DNA from: Leptobrachium leishanense
Taxonomy: Eukaryota; Chordata; Amphibia; Anura; Megophryidae
Direction: 5' to 3'
Assembly (NCBI GenBank): GCA_009667805.1
Contig: CM019064.1
Span: forward strand, 107,358,328 to 107,422,327
Length of the DNA: 64,000 bases
The notes under the pieces were generated by a model. It saw nothing but the letters and a program-made list of their open reading frames with translations. It searched no databases and was not told where the DNA came from. Position 1 is the first letter of the stretch. Every line of letters begins with the position of its first letter. Shown here piece by piece: positions 11,025-22,066 of this stretch. The translations under genes were made by a program, and so were the position numbers.

Positions 11025-13022
11025 TTTTTTTTTTATTCAAAATTTTATTTTGGAAAAAAGTCAGCATAACATCATATTGTAAAAGAATAATGGATGGCCT
11101 CGAAGGGCCCAACAATAAAATACTACAAGCAAGAATGGCCGCGTAGGGCCAAGATATGTTGTCAGAAAAAACATCAAGGGAGAACAAGTATAAAAGTCGC
11201 CTAAGGGTAATTACTGTATATGTCAGCAAAAAACATCCCCAAGTGGGGGGTCTCATCTACAGATAATCAGCATAGCAAAGAAACGGCAAAGCGGCCATGC
11301 AGGACCGACACACAAAATCTCAAATATAAAGAAAACAATAAAACGGGGAAAGATGAACAAGACAGAGACATCTGAAAAAGTAGGTTTCAGAGAGTGGAGG
11401 AAAAAAAATTGAAAAGGGAGGAACACACAACAAAAATACCTCCAGGAACCCAAAAATAATAGAAAACAATAGTGGGAGTGGCAAAGGCCCTTCTTGACTC
11501 ACTCCCAGGAGTCCAAAGGACAAAAGGAGGTCACAGAAGTGTGCAGGTCACAAAGCCAGGGCTCTCGAGGGCCAGGTATTGCGGGCAGAGCCATGGTGAC
11601 CGCCACAGTGGCACACCCCGAGTCTGCCCCAGAACACCAAAAAATAAAGGGAAGGGAAAAGGGAACCCGAGTGCAATCCGGTGTGTGTACAAAGAGGGGA
11701 GAAAGATTGGGGGAAGGGGGAAACAAATTTCCTCAGAAGGGGGGAGAGACAGGGAGATGGGGGGAAAGAACAACAAGGATTCTCTTCAGTTTTCGATTAG
11801 GGTGCCATCTGAAAAAGAGCAACAGTAGCAAAGCATGAGGAAATAATAAATGGAAAAACAGAGAAGCAAAGAAGAAGTAGCGTAAAGTTCGCAAAAAAGT
11901 GTCTCTTATAGTCAAAAACGTCCCCAGCCGGGGAACAACCGAGAGACTGCAGAATGTGGTGGTGACTCTTAAAAAAAGAAAAAAAGAAAAAAAAGTTAAC
12001 CTCAGCCGAGGAAAATCAGCGGATAAGCCAGCAAAGTTAACTGAAAAAAGGCTTATAATAAACAGAGAGGGGGTGTCATCCAAAAATCAAAATGTCTCAT
12101 TGAGAAAAGTAAAGGGTGTCCTCAGCCAGTGTCCCGGAACCGTCGTATATACAAGACAGGTAGGGTGAAGCCAATAAGGCCCTGCCAAACCCCAGGTATC
12201 AGGGTTGACCAAGCAATCAGGTCTCCAGCTGCAGTGAGACACCTTCCTCCAGCATCGCGGGAGAAGGCCGCAGGCAGCGCCGCCACGGGGATAGCAGCAG
12301 GGGTTCTTCTTGCGTATCAGGGGTCTCTCCTGATGTCTGGCAGCACATGCCCGGCACAGGAGTCGGTTGTCCCGGGTCAGCTCTTCTTGTTTCGTCCTCC
12401 GCAACAAGAGCTGCGCCAGTCACTCGCCCGACAGGCACCGCAGCCCTCTCCTCCCTGACCTCCGAATTCGCAGCCTCCTGCCCAGCTCTCATCGCGGCCA
12501 TCAGCTGACGCCACGATCTGCGTGTAAGCGGGTCTCCCTCCTCCCCCGGCAACTGCCTCAGACAGTCCTCCATGGCAATAAACATCGCCTCCATTCTGCT
12601 CACCGGGGTAGAGGGGCACTCCTGTCCACACCATATCCCACCATCCTCCACCCTCTTCATCAAGGGGATCTCCAGTGCAGCAGGTGGATGGGGCCCTCCA
12701 TCCTCACAGCCCTGGACAAATGGTCACCCCGGACACAGGGGGAAGCTGGAGACGTGGCAGGCTATTCAGATGGGAACTGAAGGGTAGGCCACTAAATGGC
12801 CGATGGCCGCTCAGATCTGGTATGGGAACACAGGGAAAAACTGAGCTTGGGGGGGGGACAGACATGGGCCCCGGAGCAATCCACGCAGTGGCCAGCCCCG
12901 CAGGAACCCCGGTAGTGGATTTTCCAAGTTGAAACTCCAGGGAAAATCGCTGTTATCAGGAAAGACGTACGGATCTTCACCAGGACACGTCTGCTTCCAT
13001 GCGGAGCCAGCCACGCCCACCT
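11025..13022 (-). mobile_element. L1-like non-autonomous LINE, reverse orientation
   Basis: The 3' poly(A) appears as a T run at about 11026-11037. The 5' end, on the minus strand, reads GGTGGGCGTGGCTGGCTCC near 13022-13002. The flanking TGAGAATG and TGACAATG are a plausible target duplication, and the second copy of the host MITE (32250-32676) shows the uninterrupted sequence. The body of about 2.0 kb carries one short ORF near its 5' end and no reverse transcriptase or endonuclease, so it must depend on a partner LINE. It shares organisation, and a weakly similar N-terminal ORF, with the LINE at 39608. Confidence 0.65.
12217..12663 (-). CDS. Short ORF in non-autonomous LINE, unknown function
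   Basis: This is a 148-residue ORF near the 5' end of the reverse LINE. The second methionine cluster (MEAMFIAMEDCLRQL) starts a segment that resembles the start of the ORF at 39892-40110: both have an acidic helix-like stretch, a conserved W/V-x-x-L-x-x-A pattern and an EAA triplet (AGQEAAN versus CREAAAP). I recognise no domain. It may be a remnant of an ORF1/RNA-binding protein or chance coding in a GC-rich 5' region. Whether it is translated is unknown. Confidence 0.3.
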   Translation of the reverse strand: MMKRVEDGGIWCGQECPSTPVSRMEAMFIAMEDCLRQLPGEEGDPLTRRSWRQLMAAMRAGQEAANSEVREERAAVPVGRVTGAALVAEDETRRADPGQPTPVPGMCCQTSGETPDTQEEPLLLSPWRRCLRPSPAMLEEGVSLQLET

Positions 13023-13065
13023 TGACAATGTTTTATTGAAACCCACTTGATATTGAATGGGTTAA

Positions 13066-13465
13066 GAATCAATTTAAGCATTTATAATATTTAATGGTGG
13101 AGCTAAGCAAGGAGTTAGGAAGCGGTTAAAAAAGTAACTGCTCTGGTCCCCTCCCTTTTTAGCCGGGAGTACCCCTTTAAGAATAAGAGAATCTCACTTA
13201 GTTATTTAGGATTTTGGGTATTTCTCGTGCAAAAGCAGCAACACAAAACTGACTAAAAGAGTCTTTAACAGTTTGTTGGTAATTCAAGAAGCATTTGTAT
13301 TTTGATAAATAACTGCATTACACACGTTCCAATAGACACTAACTGAAGCTAAAAGAATCTGTACATTCTGTTCATTTACCAAAATCATCTTCATATTTGT
13401 CTTTTTGTTTTATTTTAAATTTATTTCAAACTTAACCAATTGGTGAGGTCGATCCTAAAGATCTT
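13066..13465. other. Anonymous sequence
   Basis: No gene or repeat was recognised between the TTAA element and the next MITE. CTT at 13463-13465 is the left target duplication of that MITE. Confidence 0.6.
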
Positions 13466-14213
13466 GGGCCCTATTACAATCTTCATGCAAACGTTTGCGC
13501 CCGCGCAAAAACGTATTAACGCGAGGGGCAAAACCCTTTGCGCTGAACGTCGTATTACTATGTCAGTGCAACAAACACGCGTATACGTCTACCGCGGGTG
13601 AACCTGTGCGAACGCTGCACTAGTTTACTGTACTTTGCGCGTCCTATACTTAACATTGTGAGCGCAAATGCGTTTGTGCGCTTGTACGCGGATGGTATTA
13701 CAATCTATGCACAGGAATTAACGCATAGACGTTACGCGCTTATTTTTAGCAACTCCTGAAAGCTGGTGTTAATGGCAAATTCCATCAACCTGGCCGAAAC
13801 CAAATACACCAGCCCAAAATAAAATATGCAGAAAAGTATAGTTACACATTCTACTCATACCAAACCAATAAATTTGATAAGTTGTGCGCGCTTTTTTTAT
13901 TGATGCAGCATATAACCGCAGATTGACTTTGACAGGCGCAAAAAACTTAACGTGAGACAATTGTGGTTCTTAACTCTGATATGGCTGATGCCCGAATAGC
14001 GTGAAAAAAACAGTCCGCACACTGATTTCTGTGTCCAACGTTGCTGCGCGAGAGTTTTTGTGCATACGTTTTACGCGTGTTATTGCTCGACGGGTGAAAA
14101 AATGTGCGAGGATTGTAATTCCAGCGTTGTTTTACGTGCGTTAACATTTAACACTTCGTGCAAAAATTCACGCATTGTGCGTGCGTTTTTGCGTGAAGAA
14201 TGTAATAGGGCCC
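13466..14213. mobile_element. 748-bp MITE with GGGCCCTATTACA ends (Harbinger-like)
   Basis: The inverted termini GGGCCCTATTACAATCTTCA and the complement of GGGCCCTATTACATTCTTCA are flanked by a 3-bp duplication CTT (13463-13465, 14214-14216). The inner sequence is rich in GCGCAAA/TTTGCGC motifs in both orientations, making it strongly foldback. There is no ORF of interest. PIF/Harbinger is the likely superfamily from the 3-bp duplication and GGGCC start, but CTT is not the canonical TWA. Confidence 0.85.
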
Positions 14214-14247
14214 CTTATGGGTAGGTAAACCAGCCAACTGAGAGAAC

Positions 14248-15492
14248 TTAACCCCTTCCCGACCGCTGACGTACCCTGTACGTCCTGTGTTCGGGTCTCC
14301 CTTAGACCCGATGACGTACAGGGTACGTCAGCGGCGCCAAATCCCCCTCCCGCCCGATACTCACCTCCCTCGTCGGATCCCACGGCAATCTGACAGGGAG
14401 GAAGCCAGCCCATGTGATTTACATGGGCAGGCGAGGCTGATGACGTCGCCACGCTGCGTGGTGACGTCATCAGAAGGTGCCCCCATGTGTTTCAATGGAG
14501 GGGAGGGGGGGGCTCCTTCGGAGCCCTCTATCTCCCCAACCATTGAAGCTAGGGAGATGCCGTTTGCACCGCTGGAGAGGGGAGAGCCTCCCCTTTCCAG
14601 CGGTGTATGGCATTAACCATTTCGCCGCCGGATCACGTTGCGGCGCCAATTGGCGCCAAAACGTGATTCAAACCTGGAGGGGGGCTGACATCTTGGATGT
14701 CAGCCAAGCCTCCAGGTCCCCCCCCACCCACTGACAACCTCACCATATGTGTGAGGATGTCAGTGGGCCAGTTAACCCTCTAGCTGCCATGTAGAGATAA
14801 GGGGATCCTAAGGATCCCTTTATCTCCCGATCCATGTCAGCTAGATGGTCATATTTGCCATCATTTGAAAGGCCTGATTATGGCCTTTCAAATGATACCA
14901 AACATGACCAGGTTTGGTTTTAAAAAAAAATGTAAAAAAAAAATTAAATAAAAAAAAATAATAAAAAAATTAAATAAAATAAAAAAATGGTTTTTTTTTT
15001 AAAAAGTTTTTTTTGTCTGGGGGGAGTTTAATTAAATAGGACCTAGGCTGTCATCTAAAAATAATTAGCACAAAATGGTCAGAATGAGCGCAGCGCACAT
15101 AGGTGAACTGTCTCAGCAGTGAAGGGGTTAAAAGGTAAAAACATGTAAAAATTGGGTATTTCTATTCTCGGGATAAAATTTGGAAACTATTTAGCCGGGG
15201 TCTTTATTGGTGGTTATAGCTTTAGGGGATTAAATTACGAAAAAGTGTGTTTTTACCATTTTTTTCATCATATTTCATATTTTTTTTATATTAAATTATT
15301 GGATATGATGGAAATAATGGTATTTCTAGAAAGTCCATTTAATGGCGGGAAAAAGGGTGTATAATATGTGTGGGTTGAATAAACGAGTAAGAGGAAAATT
15401 TGATCTAAACACGAGCAGCGCAGAAACGTAAAAACAGCAGCGGTCACTAAAGGACGGATTTGTGTAAAACCGCCCGGTCACTAAGGGGTTAA
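14248..15492. mobile_element. TTAA-flanked MITE, copy b (piggyBac-like)
   Basis: It starts TTAACCCCTTCCCGACCG and ends with the complement of TTAACCCCTTAGTGACCG. TTAA is present at both borders (14248-14251, 15489-15492). It contains several perfect hairpins (14439-14471, 14683-14705, 14861-14895 and a nested one at about 14776-14845), a long A/T homopolymer stretch (14920-15012) and an inner TTAA-bounded subsection ending at about 15131. Part of its right half recurs reversed at 8575-8770. There is no transposase. Confidence 0.8.
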
Positions 15493-17127
15493 ACAAAGAT
15501 TATGACAAAACAAATAACCAGGTGTACCAAAAAGGGATTTATTAGCATCTTTGCAAAAAATACAGGTTATGCTGTACTTTCTGTTAAATTATTTTAATTC
15601 ACAATGTTTTTTTTAATGCGTTAGAAATGTTTATTATTTTCTAAAATTTCTGCTATGTTTCAATTTCTATGCATTCCAGGTGGTATCCTAGTTTTTATTT
15701 TGCTCAAAAATAGAAGCAATAATTATAGTAAGTTTCAGATAAAAAGAACTACAAAGCATCTACTCAGCACTTAATGCACATGCTTGATAATGTAATGTGT
15801 ATGCTGCAGCGAACTATATTCAGAGTAATTACTCTTTGTTATTTTTTCATTGATCTTGTGCTAAAAATATTTTTGCAGAGCAAGTACGTATATATTGAGG
15901 GAGTTTCTATCTTTGTTGTACTTGCAATGCAATTTTGTCAGTTTTACTTATCATGTTTCCAAGAAATAAAATAAAGGGGACAGATATAGGGGTTTTTAAG
16001 CGGGGATAAATAAAGATAAAGGAGAGGGAAAAGCAAGAGGACTTGTTATACTTATTTTACTATATGGTCCTCTTGACTGATACAAATAATGTTAGAACCA
16101 TGGTATAAAATGATTTTCCTAAACACTTGCAGGGTCATCTTTAGTCGATGTATGGCCCTGGGAAAGAGGCCCCGAAAATCCTTCTTGAAGGGAACATTGG
16201 ATCTGTCAGTTGGCACCTGTGGAAGGTGAGTGCTTCCATAGCCTGCAGACCTGAGTTGAAATCTCATCCTGCATTTAAATTTTTATATTACAGGGCTCAA
16301 AATTTCATTGACAGTCTCAAGCTACCAGTCATGCTGAAAAAGTACTCACTACCCTTTGCCCTGTATTCAAATCCATTTTTTTGTCTCTTTATATAATGTT
16401 AAACAAAGCACTATTGTGCCATTATTTTTTTTAACATATTTTATAAAAATAAGACCTTAAAAAGACTATTAAGTCAACAGTATATATATAAACCTGGTAA
16501 ACTCTGGTAAAATCTGATGAAATGTTCAAATATATGAAGCTGCTGTTGTTGGTTTTTGTGTGTTGACTGGAGTGCTCGCTTCCTGGTTTGTTGTTTTACT
16601 TTGTCTTGAGATGCACAAAACTGAGTGCTTAGTTTAGGTTGAGTGCTACCCTCCCTGTGTATTTTGTATGAAAAGGGCTGGCACCCCTTAGGTAAGCACC
16701 CATCCCTGTCACAGAGGTTCCACCTACAGGATCTATTTAAACTTGAACTGCAGGGAGCTCCAGAAAGGACCCAGTCCTCAGTGAGTTGATCCCGTAAAAA
16801 CAGTCATTAGGTAAGAATGATAAGACCTGCCAAAAGGTGGAATGCACTGATACTGTTGGCAGGCTTAAGTAATCCATGGCCATTTATTGTGAACCAAATT
16901 TACATAATTTTCAACAGAGTTTAGGGTTAAGAACCTTGTAAAATATCTTAAATGGATTAAGAACTGCTGTAATTGTGAAGGGGAAAGAATTGTTGAAAGC
17001 TTTGAAGGGTTAAAATATGGAAAAATATGGTAAAATGTTTAAATGTATAAAGTTGCTGTTGGTTTTTGAGTGTGTTGACTGGAGTGCTCTCTTCTGGTTT
17101 ATTTTATATTTAGATATATATATAGTT
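15493..17127. other. Anonymous sequence with a local direct repeat
   Basis: No gene is recognised. A ~90-bp segment around 16500-16600 (CTGCTGTTG, TTGACTGGAGTGCTC, CTTCCTGGTTTG) recurs, diverged, at 17015-17100. A weaker relative (CCTGGAGTGTGTCCTTCCTG) occurs at 7450-7480. These are probably shared tails of an unidentified retroelement. Confidence 0.5.
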
Positions 17128-17260
17128 TATTATTGCAGAGGCCATTTGCACATCACAGCAATTCAAAGAACTGCATCACAGAGCTCATGTGCTACATTCC
17201 TCACATGCAGCACAGAACTCTGGGTAAGACATGCAAATGACGTCTGCAATTTCTCATTTT
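17128..17260 (+). repeat. Dispersed repeat with octamer ATGCAAAT, copy 2
   Basis: It carries the same block order as 7698-7850 (minus) and 28255-28385 (plus): TTTATTATTGCAGAGGCCA, CACATCACAGCAATTC, CAGAGCTC, ATGCAGCACAGAACTCTGG, then CATGCAAATGAC. It is more diverged than the other two copies. Confidence 0.65.
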
Positions 17261-17836
17261 TTTGCATTCTGGGTCTGCTTAAAACACGGTTATTTGCTGA
17301 ATTATACTATATATAAATTTTTATGCCTTTGAAAATAATTACTGTGGAAGATCTATGGGAGTTCCCCACTCATTGTGACTGAAGTATACACTACATTTTA
17401 TGCTTCTATTACATGGAGCTCAGTACTGGTATTGTATTGCATTGTTGTTCTTAGTGGGGTGATAGGGTACACCTCTTTTTTGGTTGCTATAGCGACTGTT
17501 TGTTATACTTGCATTTCGTTCTTTGTCATTGTGTGCCATGAGATTTGTTGTGTCGATGGTGGCTATACTATCCCTTTTATTCAGTTACTTAGGATCTGTC
17601 TTTGTTCTAGTGAATTTATATTTCTCCCAAAGATCTTTGCTTTCACGTTACTGTGGTGGTTTTTCAATTTATTTATACATAGTGTGACTTGTGTTGCGTT
17701 GGTATATAATTAAGAATGCCCATTTAGTCTTGGTGATAACAGCGAGTTTAGTGGCATTGTGCAATGTCAGTGTTGTGTAACTTTGGGCTCTAATAGTGGG
17801 TATAATTGGTAGATCCAGAGACAAGGAGTTATTAAC
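17261..17836. other. Anonymous sequence left of hAT-3
   Basis: The ORF at 17375-17713 is hydrophobic and Cys/Ile/Val-rich but lacks any recognisable family motif, so it is treated as chance. TTATTAAC at 17829-17836 is the left target duplication of hAT-3. Confidence 0.55.
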
Positions 17837-18067
17837 TAGGGATGAGCTGAACACCCCCGTGTTCGGTTCGCATTCGAACTCGAACAATTTAAAAAGTTCG
17901 AACTCAAACCGAACTCAATGCAAGTCAATGGGACTTAAAAGTCCGATTTTTAGAGTGCCCTCCAAGAGGGCATATATGCTAGATATTTGCCATAAAAGGT
18001 GTAAGGGGGTCCGGGTAGTGCCCTGGGGGACAGGAAACAAGGACAAAACGTTTTAAAAAAGACGTTT

Positions 18068-19311
18068 TTAACCACTTGAATGCTAAGGACGCGCTCAGCG
18101 CGTCCTCAGCATTCCCGCTGGTGTGCTGAGGACGCGCTGAGCGCGTCCTCACATTGGGGTCAGCGTTCGCCGGGTTCCGGCCGATCGCTGGCCCCTCCGG
18201 TGCGGGCTGACATCCTGGATGTCAGCCGCGCATCCGGACCAGCAGCCGCCAGCATTAGGTGTCATCGCGGGGGCGCGATGACACCTAATTCAGGCGCCCC
18301 CCCCGCATGTGCGGAGGAGGCGCCTGAAAGGGAGGGGGGCGAGGTCCTTCGGACCTCTCTCCCTCCCGATCGGCGGCGCACAGGGGATTAACCCAGGCAT
18401 CATTTGGAAGGGCACAGCCTGCCCTTCCAAATGATGCCTGGCCTTAACCCCTGGGGAGCTGGATCGCGAATCGGCGCTGAAAAGCGCCGGTTCGCGATCC
18501 TTTCCCGGAGCTGGCCGACATCTTGGATGTCGGCCAAGCCTCCGGGAACTCCCCCAGAGGACTGGCGTCATCGTGCGTAGCACGATGACGCCAGTCCTAG
18601 ACTTAACCCCTAACTGCCACCAACTGTGGAGATAGGGAGTTCCAATGAACTCCCTATCTCCCGATCCGTGGCAGTTAGGGGTTAAATTTTGGTATCGTTG
18701 GATCGGCCAGAGCATGGCCGTTCCAACGATACCAAACACTACAGTGAAAAATTTTGTAAAAAAAAAAATAATAAAAAAAAAAAAATAAAAACAAAATTAA
18801 AAAAAAATTAAAAAAAAAAAATTAAACACTTTTTTTTTTTTTTGGGGTTTGTTAATGCAGCAATATTGTTCCCATTTCAATTATAATGTGAACAATGATG
18901 CTGCACTAACAATTTTTGTATGCGGTGCGTTTGTTAAAAATAGTGTAATTTTCCCCAAAAAAAAATGTAACGAGACCCCATCTCTAATTTTTTTAACAAG
19001 CGCACCCCATACAAAATATAACCGCAATTGCTCGCATGTTAAAATGTGGAAAAAAACACTTTACACATTGTAAATTATTGAAAATACATATTTTATTGCA
19101 TTTTTTGTTATAATATACAGACATGACATAACGTATACATATAATAATGACATATTATGAATCTACTGAGTCTGACGGAAAGAACGATATATAATATGTC
19201 TGGGTCATATACTAAAATAAGCCTTCAAAACACGTTTAAACATGATGCGCAAAACAGGTAAAAATGACCTCAGCATAGGGGCGGGAAAAGCCTCAGCAGC
19301 GAAAGGGTTAA
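18068..19311. mobile_element. TTAA-flanked hairpin-rich MITE, copy c
   Basis: TTAA at 18068-18071 and 19308-19311 borders an insertion in hAT-3. The empty site in hAT-2 is the single TTAA at 57477-57480. The outer inverted repeats are weak (TTAACCACTTGAATGCTAAG versus TTAACCCTTTCGCTGCTGAG). The left half is GC-rich with consecutive hairpins; the right half is AT-rich, with A/T runs at 18752-18842. No ORF resembles a transposase. Confidence 0.88.
18386..18735. repeat. Train of consecutive hairpins in copy c
   Basis: Perfect or near-perfect inverted repeats follow one another. Arms of 21 bp lie at 18393-18413 and 18421-18441. Arms of 18 bp at 18461-18478 and 18483-18500 have one mismatch. A stem with TTG loop lies at about 18511-18535. 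Arms of 16 bp lie at 18561-18576 and 18580-18595. A nested structure has outer 18-bp arms at 18603-18620 and 18668-18685 around an inner GGAGATAGGGAGTTC stem. A further stem lies at about 18691-18735. Two palindromes of AGGACGCGCT arms sit upstream at 18086-18106 and 18129-18149. Confidence 0.92.
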
Positions 19312-19401
19312 AGGAACAGTGAGTTTTCCATAAAATAAGGGTTAAAAATAAAAACAAAAAATTCCTTCAAATATCGTGCCTAGGAGGTCCCCATAACCTG
19401 C

Positions 19402-20026
19402 TGTCACGATTCCCCCTGAATACCAGAATAGTGGTCCCTATACGTAGACCGATTTCTAACCTTCCGATCCTTGAATGGTCGGCACAACTAGACAGATAAT
19501 TAACCAGACAATATACAAAAAAGGGTAAACACCAGACAGATGTACAGAATAGAGTATTCGTTCTCCCTAGGACCTTAGTAATATAAGGGGTAGTCTGATG
19601 TGTGCTTAGGGTGCCACACAGACCGACCTCGGTACCAAAGTTAAGGGCAGAACCGTGAGAAGAGTTAATGCCAATACCAGGGGTTATGCACAGGGTGGTT
19701 CGTTCGCCAATGCCAGGGGTCATACACAGAATGGTTCGTTCGCCAATGCCAGGGGTCATACACAGAATGATTAAAGTCAGAAGCAAGGTCAGACACAGAT
19801 AATAGCCAAAATACACAAGAGCTCTGCGGGAAGTGAATACCACGTCAGGGCACCGGCGACTCTGTGAGGCTGGGCTTTAAACCCGGCGGGTCTGCGTCAG
19901 CGCGCCAGGCCCCGCCCCCGGCGTCCCACGTGTGTGGAACCTGGCTGCGATATCACTCGGCGCCTGGTCAGCGAGCAGCGAGGAAGCTGCTGCCAGGCGC
20001 CGCCGGAACGGGGGCATATCGTGACA
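19402..20026 (-). repeat. Gypsy-1 LTR with solo-LTR flanks
   Basis: This 625-bp LTR begins TGTCACGATT and ends ATCGTGACA on the plus strand. It is flanked on both sides by the same 5 bp CCTGC (19397-19401, 20027-20031). The uninterrupted target is in hAT-2 at about 57565-57575 (CATAACCTGCCCGTG). A complete LTR bounded by both copies of the target duplication is the structure of a solo LTR, yet an almost full-length provirus begins 257 bp further on. Confidence 0.9.
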
Positions 20027-20282
20027 CCTGCCCGTGAAGTGGCAGATTTGTAGGATGTATAGAAACATCGCCATCAGAGACCCACACACGACACCTAGCC
20101 ACCCTTAAGGGGTTAAAATGCACAGGGACTGGCTACTATCCTGTTAGATGAGGGAATATATTATATGTATAAAGCAAGGTATATATGACAATGGATAGTC
20201 AGAGACTCTAGAGACTCAGAAATGTCTATCATAAAGCGTACAAGCTAACACAATAATAATTGTATGCTCACATAGGCCCTTC
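20027..20282. repeat. Duplicated flank of Gypsy-1, copy 1
   Basis: This 256-bp segment is nearly identical to 25235-25490, the flank to the right of the other LTR; the clearest difference is a CA indel at about 20114. At its right border the sequence switches to the last ~40 bp of the LTR (20283-20323) instead of continuing into CGGGAGAGG as at 25491. Its left part is hAT-3 sequence. Confidence 0.9.
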
Positions 20283-20624
20283 CTGCCTGCCAGGCGCCGC
20301 CGGAACGGGGGCATATCGTGACAGAACCCCCCCCTCAACGGGCGGCCACTGGAAGGCCCTCACTAACCGAGGAGCATGGACCTCAGTAGCCGGGAGCCAA
20401 GAACGATCCTCCGGACCGTAGCCCACCCAGTCGACCAAGTACTGTAGGACCCCCCTAGACATCCTGGCGTCCAGGATGGCCTCAACCTCAAACTCTTCCT
20501 CGCCCTCCACAGAGACAGGAGGAGGGGGAGCACGGACCTTGGTGTACCGATTACACAACAGTGGCTTCAAAAGGCTCACATGGAACACATTGTGTATCCT
20601 GATATGGGGGCAATGCCAAAGCAT
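20268..20624 (-). pseudogene. Gypsy-1 pol C-terminus with chromodomain
   Basis: The segment reads VFHVSLLKP, the conserved linker of chromovirus integrases, then a charged spacer and a chromodomain: FEVEAILDAR, YLVDWVGYGPEDRSWLPA and a final LVRAF helix. The aromatic residues Y and W of YLVDWVGY and the W of SWLPA are present. In chromoviruses this domain is thought to guide integration through histone marks. The upstream part of the same frame is lost (frame change before MLWHC). The ORF runs past the polypurine tract into the LTR remnant only by chance. Confidence 0.88.
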
Positions 20625-21046
20625 AGGAGACCGGATTGAGTCGCCGCAGGATCCTATAGGGGCCTATGTATCTGGGTGCCAGTTTCATGGAGGGCACTAA
20701 GAGCTTGATATTCCGTGAAGAAAGCCAACCCTGTCCCCAACTTGATACACGGGTGCCTGCCTCCTGTGTCTGTCGGCCTTGGTTTTCTGGATGGCACTAC
20801 TCTCTTCCAGTGCCTGTTTGACTCTCCCCCCAAGTCTCTTTCAATGATGCCAAATGCTCATCCAAAGCAGGAATCGTGGTATCAGGAAACGTAGCGGGGA
20901 GCACGGGAGGATCAAAACCATAACAGTGAAGAAAGGGGAATGTCCTGTGGATTCACTCACTGCACTGTTCAAAGCATATTCTGCCCATGGTAGCAGGTCT
21001 GACCAGTTATCTTGTTGTTCTGATATAAAGCACCTGAGATATTTCT

Positions 21047-22066
21047 CTATATTTTGATTGGCTCGTTCTGCTGCTCTCCGTTAGTCTGGGGGTGATAGGC
21101 CGAAGAGAAGGATAAGTCTATCCCCACATTACTACAAAACCCTTTCCAGAATCTGGAGACGAATTGGGTCCCCCTATCAGAGACAATCCCAAGAGGAATA
21201 CCGTGTATGCGGACCACGTTAGAAATGAAAATGGGCACCAGTTCGGCTGCCGAAGGTAGTTTCCGAAGAGGAACATAGTGACCCATCTTGGAGAATCGAT
21301 CAATGACCGTAAGTATTACTGTATTCCCTCTTGACTCAGGTAAGTCTACTATGAAATCCATAGCTAAATGCGACCATGGTCGTTCGGGGGTGGACGGCAA
21401 AGACTGGAGTAAACCAATAGGTGCTGTTTTGGGACTTTTATGTCTTGTGCACACCTCGCACATGGCTATGTAATCTTTAACGTCTCGGCGAAACGTGGGC
21501 CACCAGAGGAGTTTACGGATACTAGACACTGTTTTGGTGATATCCATATGCCCAGAGGTTTTATTGTCATGATAAATGTTTAGTACTTCCTCTCTTTCGT
21601 TCTCAGGTACAAAGAGTTTCGCGGGAGGTTTCCCCCCAGGAGCTGCACCCTGGACGGTCTGCAACCTTTTCACCAGAGGAGACGAGACACTAATTGTGGT
21701 AGAGGCTATAATCCTTTCCTGGGGTACAATGGGATGCTGATCTTGGATATTATGTTCGTAAGATTCATACTGTCTCGATAATGCGTCTGCTTTAATGTTT
21801 CTGGACCCAGGTCTATAGGTAAGCACGAAATTAAAACTTGAAAGAAACAATGACCATCTCGCTTGTCTGGAATTTAAACGTTTAGCATCTCCAATGTACG
21901 TGAGATTCTTATGGTCGGTTATGATAACGATGGGGTCCCTAGACCCCTCCAATAAGTATCTCCATTCTGCCAAGGCCGAGATGACTGCTAACAACTCTCT
22001 ATTTCCGATATCATAGTTCCTCTCTGCCGGGGACAATTTCCGGAAATAGAAGCCGCATGGATGCAA
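21047..22066 (-). pseudogene. Gypsy-1 RNase H C-terminus and integrase
   Basis: The first ~95 residues are the end of RNase H ([33 protein letters not shown]). Then comes the integrase zinc-binding segment (H-x3-H is blurred: IYHDNKTSGH; C-x2-C: CEVCTRH) and the catalytic core with the first acidic residue in LAMDFIVDLP and the second in GIVSDRGTQF. The third falls in the YHPQTNGEQQNE stretch (GE, usual DD35E position). The frame ends at 21047, before the C-terminal integrase part. This is the longest intact piece of Gypsy-1. Confidence 0.92.

Larger units (their letters stand above)
10574..13065. mobile_element. TTAA-type palindromic MITE split by a LINE
   Basis: The left part (10574-11024) and right remnant (about 13022-13065, ending GGGTTAA) together match, in reverse, the element at 32250-32676, including the GATATC/CGAGATATCTCG palindromes and the block around GCGCCATCTACTGCC (as its variant CGCCATCTACTGGCC). 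The left TTAA has decayed to TCAA. The interruption at GAGAATG/GACAATG is a LINE insertion. Confidence 0.75.

Noticed and set aside
17375..17713. Small hydrophobic membrane-protein gene
   Set aside because: AT-rich chance frame rich in Phe/Ile/Val/Cys; no family motif and surrounded by anonymous DNA.
18393..18441. Hairpin as a transcription terminator or microRNA precursor
   Set aside because: It is one of a series of perfect DNA palindromes in a transposon; no U-run or bulged precursor structure specific to either role.
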